DNA of 43,699 nt, taken from NCBI GenBank assembly GCA_018241765.1, contig JAFEDD010000023.1, positions 1 to 43,699 of the forward strand, given 5' to 3'. Within the stretch, counting starts at the first letter, position 1, and each line of letters opens with the position of its first letter. Of the stretch, positions 16,389 to 26,273 are shown piece after piece. The notes below the pieces were generated by a model that searched no databases, was not told the DNA's origin, and saw nothing but the letters and a program-made list of their open reading frames with translations. Both the position numbers and the translations under genes were made by a program. The stretch comes from Pseudomonadota bacterium (lineage in GTDB: Bacteria > Pseudomonadota > Gammaproteobacteria > Burkholderiales > Casimicrobiaceae).

Positions 16389-16639
16389 GCTGTCGCCTAC
16401 CGCCCGATGTAGGCGACGGCTTGACGTCGCTTTCGTGGCATCGATCATCGCATCGTGACCGGTGACTCAAGGCGACCAAGCGCGGTCGAGCCCGCGCCTA
16501 CAACCTGATGTAGGCGACGGCTTGACGTCGCTTTTGTGCCGCCGGCCATCGCATCGTGGCCGTGACTCAAGGCGACCAAGCGCGGTCGAGCCCGCGCCTA
16601 CAACCCTAAGCGACCAAGCGCGGTCGAGCCCGCGCCTAC
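16389..16639. repeat. REP cluster I (five full copies and one partial)
   Basis: Type Z REPs (GTAG, stem GCGACG, loop GCTTGA, stem CGTCGC) on the plus strand begin at 16409 and 16510. Type Y REPs (GTAG, stem GCGCGG, loop GCTCGA, stem CCGCGC) on the minus strand cover 16479-16501, 16579-16601 and 16617-16639. A truncated Z-like end sits at 16389-16400. The spacer between inverted partners differs from that of clusters II and III (it contains CATCGCATCGTG and GTGACTCAAGGCGACC), so this is a separate lineage. The last Y copy supplies the vapC stop codon. Confidence 0.88.
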
Positions 16640-17064
16640 AGCACCTCCAGATGCGCCGCCGTTGCGTCGACGACCGCGCGCAGCGACACATTGCGGTCGA
16701 AGGTCACGAAACGGGCGTGGTTGGCCACGGCGAGGGCGAGCAGGTAGATGTCGGTGGTGATGGCAGCGGTGAGCAGGCGCTCGCTGCGCACGCGTCGCTC
16801 GTCGGTCAGGGAGATGCTGTCGCTCAGAAAGCGGTGCGACGGGTCGGCGGTGGCCGCGCGCAGGCGTACTGTCATGTCCTCGGTGCTGGTGGCGCGGGGG
16901 TACGCCGGGTGCGACATGATGCGTATCACGCCGTTTTGCGTGATGGGGCAGGTCGCCCAGCCGGCATCGACATTCGCGCGCAACCACTGCTGCGCCCGCT
17001 GGTGAGCCGTATGTTCGACGTCGAACAGCGCGATGAGCACGTTGACGTCGAGGAGCGCGAGCAT
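16636..17064 (-). CDS. vapC: VapC-type PIN-domain ribonuclease toxin
   Basis: A 142-residue PIN-domain protein of the VapC toxin family, Mg-dependent RNases that cut tRNA or rRNA. The N-terminal LLDVNVLIALFD carries the first catalytic Asp, followed by WATCPITQNGVIRI, typical of this VapC subgroup, and the C-terminal acidic pair TTDIYLLALA and ARFVTFDRNV. The ATG directly abuts the antitoxin stop (TAGATG), a classic coupled toxin-antitoxin layout. The last codon and stop (CTG TAG) use the GTAG of a type Y REP (16617-16639), so the C-terminus may have been set by repeat insertion. Confidence 0.9.
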   Translation of the reverse strand: MLALLDVNVLIALFDVEHTAHQRAQQWLRANVDAGWATCPITQNGVIRIMSHPAYPRATSTEDMTVRLRAATADPSHRFLSDSISLTDERRVRSERLLTAAITTDIYLLALAVANHARFVTFDRNVSLRAVVDATAAHLEVL

Positions 17065-17322
17065 CTAAATGCCCTCGTCGGTGCGAATGCGGTTGATCAA
17101 CTCGTTGGTGACGATGACGCCACGGCGCGGCAGCGGCCGAATGCCGCACAGTGGTTCAGGCTCTGCCGCACCGAGGGCGACGGGCGGCACACTTTGATAC
17201 GGCTGCGTGAGGGCTTTTCTTGCCAAGTCGGAAAGGATCTGCCCTGCGGTTTTTCCGGTCGCCTTGCCCAACTCTTTGCTGGCGCTGAGGATGTCGTCGT
17301 CGATGTCGAGCGTGGTGCGCAT
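17065..17322 (-). CDS. vapB: Ribbon-helix-helix antitoxin of the VapBC pair
   Basis: An 85-residue protein beginning MRTTLDIDDDILSASKEL, a ribbon-helix-helix or Arc-like DNA-binding fold, followed by GKTAGQILSDLARKAL. The C-terminal part (RRGVIVTNELINRIRTDEG) would wrap the toxin. VapB antitoxins neutralise VapC and repress their own promoter. ATG 17322 is chosen because the motif begins there; the much longer open frame to 17820 runs antisense through coaBC and is rejected. A strong inverted repeat about 50 bp upstream (17373-17412) could be its operator. Confidence 0.87.
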   Translation of the reverse strand: MRTTLDIDDDILSASKELGKATGKTAGQILSDLARKALTQPYQSVPPVALGAAEPEPLCGIRPLPRRGVIVTNELINRIRTDEGI

Positions 17323-17372
17323 GGGTTGTCTCCCGAAACGACGCGCCTGCATCCATGAGTCGGTCGAAAAGC

Positions 17373-17412
17373 GGCGCATCTGATGTGTTGATTCTAATAC
17401 ATCAGATGCGCC
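17373..17412. promoter_or_regulatory. 14-bp perfect inverted repeat at the coaBC 3' end, upstream of vapB
   Basis: GGCGCATCTGATGT and ACATCAGATGCGCC are perfect inverted arms around a 12-nt AT-rich loop. The right arm overlaps the coaBC stop codon (17402-17404). Read on the minus strand, the hairpin is followed by GCTTTTCG, so it could terminate coaBC, act as the vapBC operator, or do both. Confidence 0.6.
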
Positions 17413-18646
17413 CCGCAATCTCCGCCACCAACGCCCGCGCCAGCGCGAGTTTGCCCATTTTCGGCAGTCGGGTGGCACCTGCGGCGCCGCGTTCGTCGAT
17501 GAGCGTGACCTGGTTGTCGTCGGCGCCGAAGGTGCTTTGGGCGTGGTTCGCGATGAGGAGCGGGATGCCTTTGCGGGCGCGTTTTTCGGCGCCGTACTGC
17601 TCGACGTTTTCGCTTTCGGCGGCGAAGCCGACGCACAGCGGCGGGCCGGACTTGCCGGCGCCGCGCCGCTGGTGCCGGGCGATGCGGGCGAGGATGTCCA
17701 CCGTCGGTTCGAGGTGGATGTCGAGTCCGGCGTCGGCCTTTTTGATTTTCTGCTCGGCGCACGTGACAGGGCGGTAGTCGGCCACGGCGGCGACCGCGAT
17801 GAAGATGTCGCTCTCGTCAACCTCGGCTTCGACGGCGGCGAGCATCTGCGCGGCGCTCAAGACGTCGACACGGCGCAGGCTGCCGGGTTCGCCATGGGCG
17901 GCGGCCGCGAACGGCGTCGGCAGGTGCGTCGGCCCGCTGACCAGCACCACATCGGCCCCCGCCTCGGCGCAGGCCTGCGCCAGCGCGTAGCCCATCTTGC
18001 CGCTCGAATGGTTGGTGATGACGCGCACCGGGTCGATGGCTTCCTGCGTGGGGCCGGCGGTGATGAGTACGCGCTTGCCGCGCAGCGTCTTGGGTTGCGC
18101 CCAGGCGTCGAGTGCGGCGAGGATTTCGTGCGCTTCGAGCATGCGGCCGTCGCCCGTCTCGCCACAGGCTTGCTCGCCGCAGCCGGGGCCGATCACGTGC
18201 ACGCCGTCCGCGCGCAGCGTGGCGACGTTCCTCTGCGTGGCCGGGTTTTGCCACATTTGCAGGTTCATCGCGGGCGCGACGAGGAGCGGAATCGTGCGCG
18301 CGAGCACGGTGGTGGTGAGCAGATCATCGCTGCGTCCGTGCACGAGGCGGGCGAGGAAATCGGCCGACGCCGGGGCGATCAGCATCGCGTCGTGGTGGCG
18401 CGTGAGCTCGATGTGGGCCATGCCGTTGTCGGGCCGGGTGTCCCACAGGTCGCTGTAGACGGGATGGCCGGAGAGCGCCTGAAAGGTGGCGGGGCCGACG
18501 AATTCGCGCGCGGCGGCGGTCATCACGACGGTGACTTCGCGGCCGGATTTGACCAGGAGCCGCACCAGTTCGGCGGCCTTGTAGGCGGCAATGCCGCCGG
18601 TGACGCCGAGCAGGACGCGCTGCGTCGGGAGGGGGGTCGGGTTCAT
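17402..18646 (-). CDS. coaBC: Bifunctional phosphopantothenoylcysteine decarboxylase/phosphopantothenate-cysteine ligase
   Basis: A 414-residue bifunctional coenzyme A enzyme. The N-terminal CoaC flavoprotein domain starts VLLGVTGGIAAYKAAELVR and includes LIAPASADFLARLVHG and the PAMNLQMWQNPATQRN motif typical of the decarboxylase, with GPGCGEQACGETGDGRM as the substrate-recognition cysteine clamp. The CoaB ligase domain follows: VLITAGPTQEAIDPVR, ITNHSSGKMGYALA, AVAAVADYRP with KIKK, and FAAESE. ATG 18646 begins the conserved domain, and the 18766 frame extension is rejected. It catalyses CTP-dependent ligation of cysteine to 4'-phosphopantothenate, then decarboxylation. Its upstream region runs into REPIN array II. 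Confidence 0.95.
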   Translation of the reverse strand: MNPTPLPTQRVLLGVTGGIAAYKAAELVRLLVKSGREVTVVMTAAAREFVGPATFQALSGHPVYSDLWDTRPDNGMAHIELTRHHDAMLIAPASADFLARLVHGRSDDLLTTTVLARTIPLLVAPAMNLQMWQNPATQRNVATLRADGVHVIGPGCGEQACGETGDGRMLEAHEILAALDAWAQPKTLRGKRVLITAGPTQEAIDPVRVITNHSSGKMGYALAQACAEAGADVVLVSGPTHLPTPFAAAAHGEPGSLRRVDVLSAAQMLAAVEAEVDESDIFIAVAAVADYRPVTCAEQKIKKADAGLDIHLEPTVDILARIARHQRRGAGKSGPPLCVGFAAESENVEQYGAEKRARKGIPLLIANHAQSTFGADDNQVTLIDERGAAGATRLPKMGKLALARALVAEIAGRI

Positions 18647-18736
18647 CGCGCGCAGTGTAGCGGCCGACAGGCATCGGCACCGTTGCGGAGTTCGCACGTT
18701 CGCCGCGCGCTCACACGAAAATTCGGTGCGACCCCC

Positions 18737-19579
18737 GTAGGCGCGGGCTCGACCGCGCTTCGTCACCTTCGATTCCGTGTAGCGCCGATCAACCGCCCGC
18801 GAGCGACGTCAAGCCGTCGCCTACATTCTGCGCACCTTGTAGGCGCGGGCTTGACCGCGCTTGGTTGCCTTCGCTTCCGCGTCGCGATGATCAACCGCCT
18901 GCGAGCGACGTCAAGCCGTCGCCTACATTCTGCGCACCTTGTAGGCGCGGGCTCGACCGCGCTTGGTTGCCTTCGCTTCCGCGTCGCGATGATCAACCGC
19001 CCGCGAGCGACGTCAAGCCGTCGCCTACGTTCGACGTCCCCTTGTAGGCGCGGGCTCGACCGCGCTTCGTTGCCTTCGCTGCCTTCGTCGCCTTCGATGC
19101 CGTGTAGCGCCGATCAACCGCCCGCCAGCGACGTCAAGCCGTCGCCTACGTTCGGGCAGGCTCGCCCGCGCCTCGTCACTGTCGGCGCATCCCTTGTAGG
19201 CGCGGGCTCGACCGCGCTTCGTCACCTTCGCTGCCTTCGTCACCTTCGCCGCCGGCCTGCGACGATCGACCACCCGCGAGCGACGTCAAGCCGTCGCCTA
19301 CGTTCGACGTCCCCTTGTAGGCGCGGGCTCGAACGCGCTTCGTTGCCTCCGGAGTCCGGCCTGCGACGATCAACCGCCCGCGAGCGACGTCAAGCCGTCG
19401 CCTACGTTCGACGTCCCCCTGTAGGCGCGGGCTCGACCGCGCTTCGTTGCCTTCGCTGCCTTCGTCACGTTCGATGCCGGCCTGCGACGATCAACCGCCC
19501 GCCAGCGACGTCAAGCCGTCGCCTACATCGGGAGGTTTGGTCGCGTTGCGCACAAGAGCGACGCCAAGCCGTCGCCTAC
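18737..19579. repeat. REPIN array II (Y+/Z- orientation)
   Basis: Type Y REPs on the plus strand start at 18737, 18839, 18941, 19044, 19196, 19317 and 19421. Type Z REPs on the minus strand start at 18802, 18904, 19006, 19127, 19279, 19383, 19504 and 19557. The first four Y copies are 102-103 bp apart. Y and Z strictly alternate until the end, where two Z copies are consecutive. Spacers share TTGCCTTCGCTTCCGCGTCG and GATCAACCGCC. A degenerate Y-like piece lies at 19151-19175. The copy at 19317 has one unpaired stem base (GAACGCGC). The array fills the gap between the coaBC start and the pyk end, together with palindrome B. No protein is encoded here despite long open frames. Confidence 0.93.
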
Positions 19580-19590
19580 CGTCGCGCCAT

Positions 19591-19707
19591 CAACTTTTTA
19601 CTGAAATGCGCATCCACAACGGGCTTGGCGCGCGATTTTCCATGAAGTCGACAAACGGCGAAATCGGCCTCCAAGCCCTTTATGAACGCCATCCTGACGA
19701 AAAGCTG
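19591..19707. repeat. ~117-bp imperfect palindromic element, copy B
   Basis: The palindrome is centred on GTCGAC at 19647-19652. Its left arm shares GCATCCACAACGGGCTTGG with copy C, and both arms carry GGGCTTGG at mirrored positions. It lies 11 bp after the last REP of array II and 59 bp beyond the stop codon of minus-strand pyk, matching the 55-59 bp placement of the other two copies. It has no coding potential of its own, and no target-site duplication was clear by eye. Confidence 0.8.
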
Positions 19708-19766
19708 AACCCAAAAAATGAACGAAATTTCGCTCGGCGCGGTGGCGCGGGCACGGCCGGCGGGCG

Positions 19767-21209
19767 TCAGCCCCGATGTGCGCCGACGCGCACGACCTTC
19801 AGCGCGTTGGTACCGCCGCTCTTGCCCATCGGTTCGCCACAGGTGAGCACGATGAGGTCGCCGTCGGCTGCGGCGGCGCGTTCCTTCAGCGCGTCTTCGG
19901 CTGCCTGCAACGCGCGGTCGCGGTCGGCATCGAAGGGCACCAGGAGCGGCCGCACGCCGCGATAGAGCGCGGCGCGGCGGGCGGCCGCGACTTCGGGCGT
20001 CAGTGCGTAGATCGGCACGCCGCTGTCGTGGCGACTCATCCACAGCGCCGTCGACCCCGATTGCGACAGCGCCGCGATGGCGCGCGCATTGAGGTGAAAC
20101 GCGGTGAACAGCGCGGCCATGGCGATGGCCTGGTCGGCGCGCACGAACTGCTGGTTGATGAAATCGCGGTCGAGTTCGTAGGACTGCGATCGCTCGGCTT
20201 CGAGCGCGATGGCGGCCATCGTGGTCACCGTCTCGACGGGGTACTTGCCGACGGCGGATTCGGCCGACAGCATCACCGCGTCGGTGCCGTCGAGCACGGC
20301 GTTGGCCACGTCGCTGACCTCGGCGCGCGTGGGCACCGGGGCGGTGATCATGCTCTCCATCATCTGCGTGGCGGTGATGACGAGCTTGTTCTTGTCACGG
20401 GCGCGGGTGATCATGCGCTTTTGCAGCGCCGGGACGGCGGCGTTGCCCACCTCGACCGCGAGGTCGCCGCGCGCCACCATGATGCCGTCGCTCGCCTCGA
20501 TGATGGCGTCGAGCGTCTGCGGCACGATGGCCTCGGCCCGCTCGATCTTCGCGATGAGCCGCGCGCTGCCGCCCGCCGCCGCCAGCACGGTGCGCGCCGT
20601 CTGCATGTCGGAGGCGCTCTTGGGGAATGACACCGCGAGATAGTCGACGTCGATGTCCACCGCCGTCCGGATGTCGGCCAGATCCTTCGCCGTCAGCGCC
20701 GGCGCCGTGAGGCCGCCGCCGAGCTTGTTGATGCCCTTGTTGTTGGAGAGTTCGCCGCCGTGGATGACCGTGGTGTGCACTTCGTCGCCCGCCACGCGGT
20801 TGACGGTGAGCTGGATCAGGCCATCGGCCAGCAGCAGCGTGTCGCCTGCGCGCACGTCCTGCGGCAGTTGCTTGTAGTCGAGGCTTGCGCGCTCGGCGTT
20901 GGAGATCGGGGAACGCGCATCGAGCGCGGCATCGAGGATGAACGCCTGCCCGACATCGAGGTGCACATGGCCATGCTCGAACTTGCCGATGCGGATCTTC
21001 GGGCCCTGAAGGTCGCCCATGATCGCCACCTCGCGGCCGCAGCGTCGGGCGCCTTCGCGTACGCGTTGGGCGCGGGCAGCGTGATCCTCCGGCGTGCCGT
21101 GCGAGAAATTCAGGCGGAACACATCCGCTCCGGCCTCGATCATCGCCGCAATGGTGTCGACGTTGTCGCTGGCGGGACCGAGGGTGGCAACGATTTTGGT
21201 GGCTTTCAT
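19767..21209 (-). CDS. pyk: Pyruvate kinase
   Basis: A 480-residue glycolytic enzyme converting phosphoenolpyruvate and ADP to pyruvate and ATP. It begins MKATKIVATLGPASDN, followed by FRLNFSHGTPEDH, GDLQGPKIRIG, LAVSFPKSASDM, the catalytic-Lys and metal segment RLIAKIERAEAI, GIMVARGDLAVEVG, and TATQMMESMITAPVPTRAE. The allosteric C-terminal domain ends with GTNALKVVRVG. ATG 21209 is the start. An open frame continues upstream to 21668 through the REPIN array, but that extension is repeat-derived. The gene is bracketed by REPIN arrays II and III in opposite orientation. Confidence 0.96.
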   Translation of the reverse strand: MKATKIVATLGPASDNVDTIAAMIEAGADVFRLNFSHGTPEDHAARAQRVREGARRCGREVAIMGDLQGPKIRIGKFEHGHVHLDVGQAFILDAALDARSPISNAERASLDYKQLPQDVRAGDTLLLADGLIQLTVNRVAGDEVHTTVIHGGELSNNKGINKLGGGLTAPALTAKDLADIRTAVDIDVDYLAVSFPKSASDMQTARTVLAAAGGSARLIAKIERAEAIVPQTLDAIIEASDGIMVARGDLAVEVGNAAVPALQKRMITRARDKNKLVITATQMMESMITAPVPTRAEVSDVANAVLDGTDAVMLSAESAVGKYPVETVTTMAAIALEAERSQSYELDRDFINQQFVRADQAIAMAALFTAFHLNARAIAALSQSGSTALWMSRHDSGVPIYALTPEVAAARRAALYRGVRPLLVPFDADRDRALQAAEDALKERAAAADGDLIVLTCGEPMGKSGGTNALKVVRVGAHRG

Positions 21210-21263
21210 GCCGCGCAGTGTATCCGTGCCGCGCCCGCTTCGTTCGCAAGTCGCGGGCGACCA

Positions 21264-22140
21264 AGCGCGGTCAAGCCTGCCCGAACGTAGGCGACGGCTC
21301 GACGTCGCTCGCGGGCGGTTGATCGTCGCGACGCGGAAGCGAAGACAACGAAGCGCGGTCAAGCCCGCGCCTACAAGGGGCGCAGAATGTAGGCGACGGC
21401 TTGACGTCGCTCGCAGGCGGTTGATCATCGCAACGCGGAAGCGAAGGCAACCAAGCGCGGTCAAGCCCGCGCCTACAGGGGGCGCAGAATGTAGGCGACG
21501 GCTTGACGTCGCTCGCAGGCGGTTGATCATCGCAACGCGGTATCGGAGGCAACCAAGCGCGGTCAAGCCCGCGCCTACAAGGGGCGCAGAATGTAGGCGA
21601 CGGCTTGACGTCGCTCGCGGGCGGTTGATCATCGCAACGCGGAAGCGAAGACAACCAAGCGCGGTCAAGCCCGCGCCTACAGGCGGATGCGCGACGGCTT
21701 GACGTCGCTCGCAGGCGGTTGATCATCGCAACGCGGTATCGGAGGCGACCAAGCGCGATCAAGCCCGCGCCTACAAGGGGCGCAGAATGTAGGCGACGGC
21801 TTGACGTCGCTCGCGGGCGGTTGATCATCGCAACGCGGAAGCGAAGGCAACCAAGCGCGGTCAAGCCCGCGCCTACAGGGGGGCGCCGAATGTAGGCGAC
21901 GGCTTGACGTCGCTCGCGGGCGGTTGATCATCGCGACGCGGCATCGGAGGCAACCAAGCGCGGTCAAGCCCGCGCCTACAGGCGGATGCGCGACGGCTTG
22001 ACGTCGCTCGCGGGCGGTTGATTGTCGCGACGCGGTATCGGAGGCAACCAAGCGCGGTCAAGCCCGCGCCTACAGGGGTCGGCGAACATGACGAGGCGCG
22101 GTCGAGCCTGCCCGAAGGTAGGCGACGGCTTGACGTCGCT
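21264..22140. repeat. REPIN array III (Z+/Y- orientation)
   Basis: Type Z REPs on the plus strand start at 21287, 21389, 21491, 21593, 21687, 21789, 21892, 21986 and 22118. Type Y REPs on the minus strand start at 21264 (degenerate), 21352, 21454, 21556, 21658, 21752, 21854, 21957, 22051 and about 22094 (degenerate). The period is mostly 102-103 bp, with two 94-bp steps ending at Z copies where GTAG is replaced by ATGC (21687, 21986). Spacers contain GGCGGTTGATCATCGCAACG and GAAGCGAAGGCAACC, the reverse complement of array II spacers. The copy at 21752 has a G-T wobble in its stem. The array occupies the whole pyk upstream region, so any pyk promoter lies within or before it, and its last base is the first base of the DUF3617 stop codon. 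Confidence 0.93.
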
Positions 22141-22580
22141 CAGGAAGCGCAGTCGCCGGCGCGGACGGCGCGAATGGTTTCCTTGCGATGCTGCTTTTCG
22201 CCGAACTTGGTGCCGATGGTGTCGACCTCGGCGGTGTATTCGCTGGGGCTGACGATGGTGATGACGGTGGTGTTTTCGCCGCGGATGCCGGGCAGGCGGC
22301 AGGTGGCGTGCACGCGGTAGCGGTTGTCGCCGACCTTGCTGTCCTCGGTCTTGCACAGCAGGTTGGTGACGGCGAGCACGCGCGAGATTTCCTTGCGCGG
22401 GCTGGCGCAGTATTCGGTGTTGCGGGTTTCGTATTCGACCGGGTCGAGGTCGAGCTTTTCGATCTTGCGCTCGACTTTCCAGAGGCCGGGCTGCAACTGG
22501 TCGAGCGGAATGGAGTCGATGGCGCCGGCGGGCAGGGCAATGGCGGCGAGGGCGAGGGGGGTGAGAAGGCGCGCGTTCAT
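22140..22580 (-). CDS. DUF3617 family periplasmic protein
   Basis: A 146-residue exported protein. A signal peptide (MNARLLTPLALAAIALPAGA) precedes a DUF3617 domain opening with QLQPGLWKVERKIE and continuing with four cysteines (TEYCASP, NLLCKTE, ATCRLPG, GDCAS) that probably form two disulfides. The family is widespread in proteobacteria with unknown function. ATG 22580 is the start; it lies 65 bp after the CBM-like gene and may be the last gene of the ilvD transcript. Its TGA stop joins directly onto a type Z REP hairpin (22118-22140), which could protect or end the transcript. Confidence 0.82.
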   Translation of the reverse strand: MNARLLTPLALAAIALPAGAIDSIPLDQLQPGLWKVERKIEKLDLDPVEYETRNTEYCASPRKEISRVLAVTNLLCKTEDSKVGDNRYRVHATCRLPGIRGENTTVITIVSPSEYTAEVDTIGTKFGEKQHRKETIRAVRAGDCAS

Positions 22581-22645
22581 GGTGAGCCTTAACGCACGAG
22601 TGCGGCCGTTGTTGACTGAGTCGTTGGCGCTCGACGCGCGGCCGC

Positions 22646-23291
22646 TCAATCGAACGAGCGCAGCGCGACGTCGTCGATCCAGCCGGTGCCGCGGTCGAGC
22701 AGCATCACGCCGAGCTTCACGTCGGTGGCTTCGGCCGGCAGCTTGAAGCGCAGCGTCTCGCGCCGCCAGCCGGTGGTGCCGGTGACGGGCGTGCCGCGAA
22801 GCTGTTCCAGAATGCCGTGGCGGCCGTCGATGTTGACGACCAAGAGCCAGCCTTCCGGCCCGACGTCCTCGGTCCTGAGTTGCGCCGAGAGTTCGAGCGT
22901 CTTTCCGGCCAGCGCTGTGACGTCGACCTGCTGATGGATCATGCCGTACGCCTGCGGCGAGAGCCGCCGGATGCGATAGCTGGCCTTGCCTTCGGCGGCG
23001 ACGGTGGTGTCGACGGCCCATTCGTAATCGCGCTTGGGCCCCCAATGCTGACCGGTGAGCCAACCCGGCGCGCGGGCGCCGGTCGCGGGCTCTTCGAAGC
23101 CGGGGTTGATGATGGCAATCGCTTGGCCAATCGTCCGGCCATTCGCCTGACTTTTGGCGGGCGCGGCAGTCGCGCTCGGAGCGGCGCTCGGCGTCGCGCT
23201 CTGTGCGAACACGCCGGTCGCGGCCGCAGCGAGCAGGCACAGGCTCGCGCCGGCGAGCGAACGCAGGGCGTGTTGCCTTGTGCGGCGCCGC

Positions 23292-23299
<8 letters not shown>
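22646..23299 (-). CDS. Secreted carbohydrate-binding-module-like protein
   Basis: A 217-residue exported protein. A signal sequence ([22 protein letters not shown]) and an Ala/Ser/Pro linker precede a jelly-roll domain starting [19 protein letters not shown] and ending [13 protein letters not shown]. This is the layout of galactose-binding or CBM_4_9-like modules (NPGFE near the start, W-I/F-DDV near the end). No catalytic domain is present, so it may bind a glycan or be a subunit of a larger system. ATG 23299 overlaps the ilvD stop by 8 bp, suggesting translational coupling, which is odd for a biosynthetic gene and an exported protein. The longer frame to 23452 lies inside ilvD. Confidence 0.7.
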
Positions 23300-24968
<1,669 letters not shown>

Positions 24969-25110
24969 GGTGACGGTACGCTTTGAGAAACAAACTCGAT
25001 ACGAAGCGCTGCGCGTGGCGCGGCGCGATACGGGGCTATTGTCTCACTCGTTCAACATACACTGCGGCCGGTGGCGCCCGTGGCGCCGTTGACGGCGCGT
25101 TCGAAAAACC

Positions 25111-25893
25111 ATGCTGACCTATCCCGACATCGACCCCATCGCCGTTCGCATCGGCCCGCTGGCCGTGCGCTGGTACGGGCTGATGTACCTCGCCGCCTTC
25201 GTGATGTTTCTGGTGCTCGGGCGGCATCGGGCGCGCCAGCAGATTCTGAAGGGCTGGAAGCCTGCCGATCTCGACGATCTGCTGCTCTACGGCATGCTTG
25301 GCGTGGTGCTTGGCGGGCGTCTGGGGTATTGCCTGTTCTACAAGCCTGGGTATTACTTCGCCAATCCGCTGGAAATTCTTGCGGTGTGGCAGGGCGGCAT
25401 GAGTTTCCATGGCGGGCTGCTCGGCGTCGTGGCGGCGATGTGGCTGTACGGCAGGCGCACCGAGCGGCCGTTCTGGCGGGTGATGGATTTCGTCGCGCCG
25501 CTGGTGCCGCCGGGGCTGGGTTTCGGTCGCCTCGGCAACTTCATCAACGGCGAGCTGCCCGGGCGCGTGGCCGATCCGGCGCTGCCGTGGGCGATGGTCT
25601 ATCCGCACGTCGACCGGCTGCCGCGTCACCCATCGGCGCTGTATCAAGCCTTCGCCGAGGGCGTGGTGCTGTTCGTCGTGGTGTGGCTCTTTTCGCGCAA
25701 GCCGCGAGCCGATGGCCGCGTCGCCGGAATGTTTGCGCTCGGCTACGGCGTGCTGCGCTTCACGACGGAGTTTTTCCGCGAGCCCGACGATTTTCTCGGA
25801 CTGCTGTCACTCGGCATGTCGATGGGGCAATGGCTGTGCCTGCCGCTGATTGCGCTGGGCGCGTGGCTGTTGTGGCGGCCGCAGCGCAATTAG
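25111..25893 (+). CDS. lgt: Prolipoprotein diacylglyceryl transferase
   Basis: A 260-residue integral membrane enzyme that transfers diacylglycerol from phosphatidylglycerol to the lipobox cysteine of prolipoproteins. The signature [10 protein letters not shown] follows the conserved [14 protein letters not shown] (catalytic His) and the early [12 protein letters not shown]. About seven membrane helices are visible, including [19 protein letters not shown] with the conserved YQ and the FFREPD loop. The length fits the family. Its TAG stop (25891-25893) overlaps the convergent fxsA-like stop. Confidence 0.96.
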   Translation: MLTYPDIDPIAVRIGPLAVRWYGLMYLAAFVMFLVLGRHRARQQILKGWKPADLDDLLLYGMLGVVLGGRLGYCLFYKPGYYFANPLEILAVWQGGMSFHGGLLGVVAAMWLYGRRTERPFWRVMDFVAPLVPPGLGFGRLGNFINGELPGRVADPALPWAMVYPHVDRLPRHPSALYQAFAEGVVLFVVVWLFSRKPRADGRVAGMFALGYGVLRFTTEFFREPDDFLGLLSLGMSMGQWLCLPLIALGAWLLWRPQRN

Positions 25894-26273
25894 TCGACGC
25901 GGCGGAATTCGCCGTCCATCGTCTGCGGCGTGCCGGTGGCCGCGACCGGCACGGCTTGGACGCCGCGCGTGGGAATCAGCAGCAGCAGCAACGCCAGCGC
26001 GTCGCTGAGCACGCCGGGCAGCATCAGCAGTACGCCGGCCAGAAGGCGACGACCGCTGTCGAAGATGACCGGGCGCAGCGACAGCCGCTGCATCGCGGTG
26101 GCGAAGCGCTCGCGCATCGTGCGCGCCTCGTGCCGCAGCACGCCGATGCCGAACACGAAACCGGGCACGAACAGCGCCCAGCCCGGAACATTCAGCGCCT
26201 CGGCAAATCGAATGGTTGCGTAAATATCGAGCAGCGGCAGCGCGACTAAAATCCCGATCCACAAGAGCGGCAT
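25890..26273 (-). CDS. fxsA: FxsA family membrane protein
   Basis: A 127-residue membrane protein. It begins [20 protein letters not shown] and has [24 protein letters not shown] and [20 protein letters not shown], the PG-rich helices of FxsA (suppressor of F exclusion of phage T7). The C-terminus [10 protein letters not shown] is the usual polar tail. Function is unknown beyond this genetic link. ATG 26273 is chosen over 26354 because the first helix begins there. It converges on lgt with overlapping stop codons. Confidence 0.85.
   Translation of the reverse strand: MPLLWIGILVALPLLDIYATIRFAEALNVPGWALFVPGFVFGIGVLRHEARTMRERFATAMQRLSLRPVIFDSGRRLLAGVLLMLPGVLSDALALLLLLIPTRGVQAVPVAATGTPQTMDGEFRRVD

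Noticed and set aside
16018-16479. Possible 130-153 residue genes on either strand before REP cluster I
   Set aside because: No recognisable domain, they overlap repeat sequence, and codon use looks random.
17537-19645. A 702-residue plus-strand open frame across coaBC and array II
   Set aside because: It is antisense to coaBC and then repeat-derived, with no family features.
19767-21668. A 633-residue open frame fusing repeat peptides to the N-terminus of pyruvate kinase
   Set aside because: The extra ~150 residues are translated REPIN units. Pyruvate kinase has its normal N-terminus and start at 21209.
18737-22140. CRISPR array suggested by regular ~100-bp spacing
   Set aside because: The repeats alternate in inverted orientation and the spacers are conserved rather than unique; no cas genes are present.
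24969-25110. Promoter hexamers for ilvD and lgt in the divergent gap
   Set aside because: The best pair (TTGTCT and TACACT) is separated by only 13 bp.
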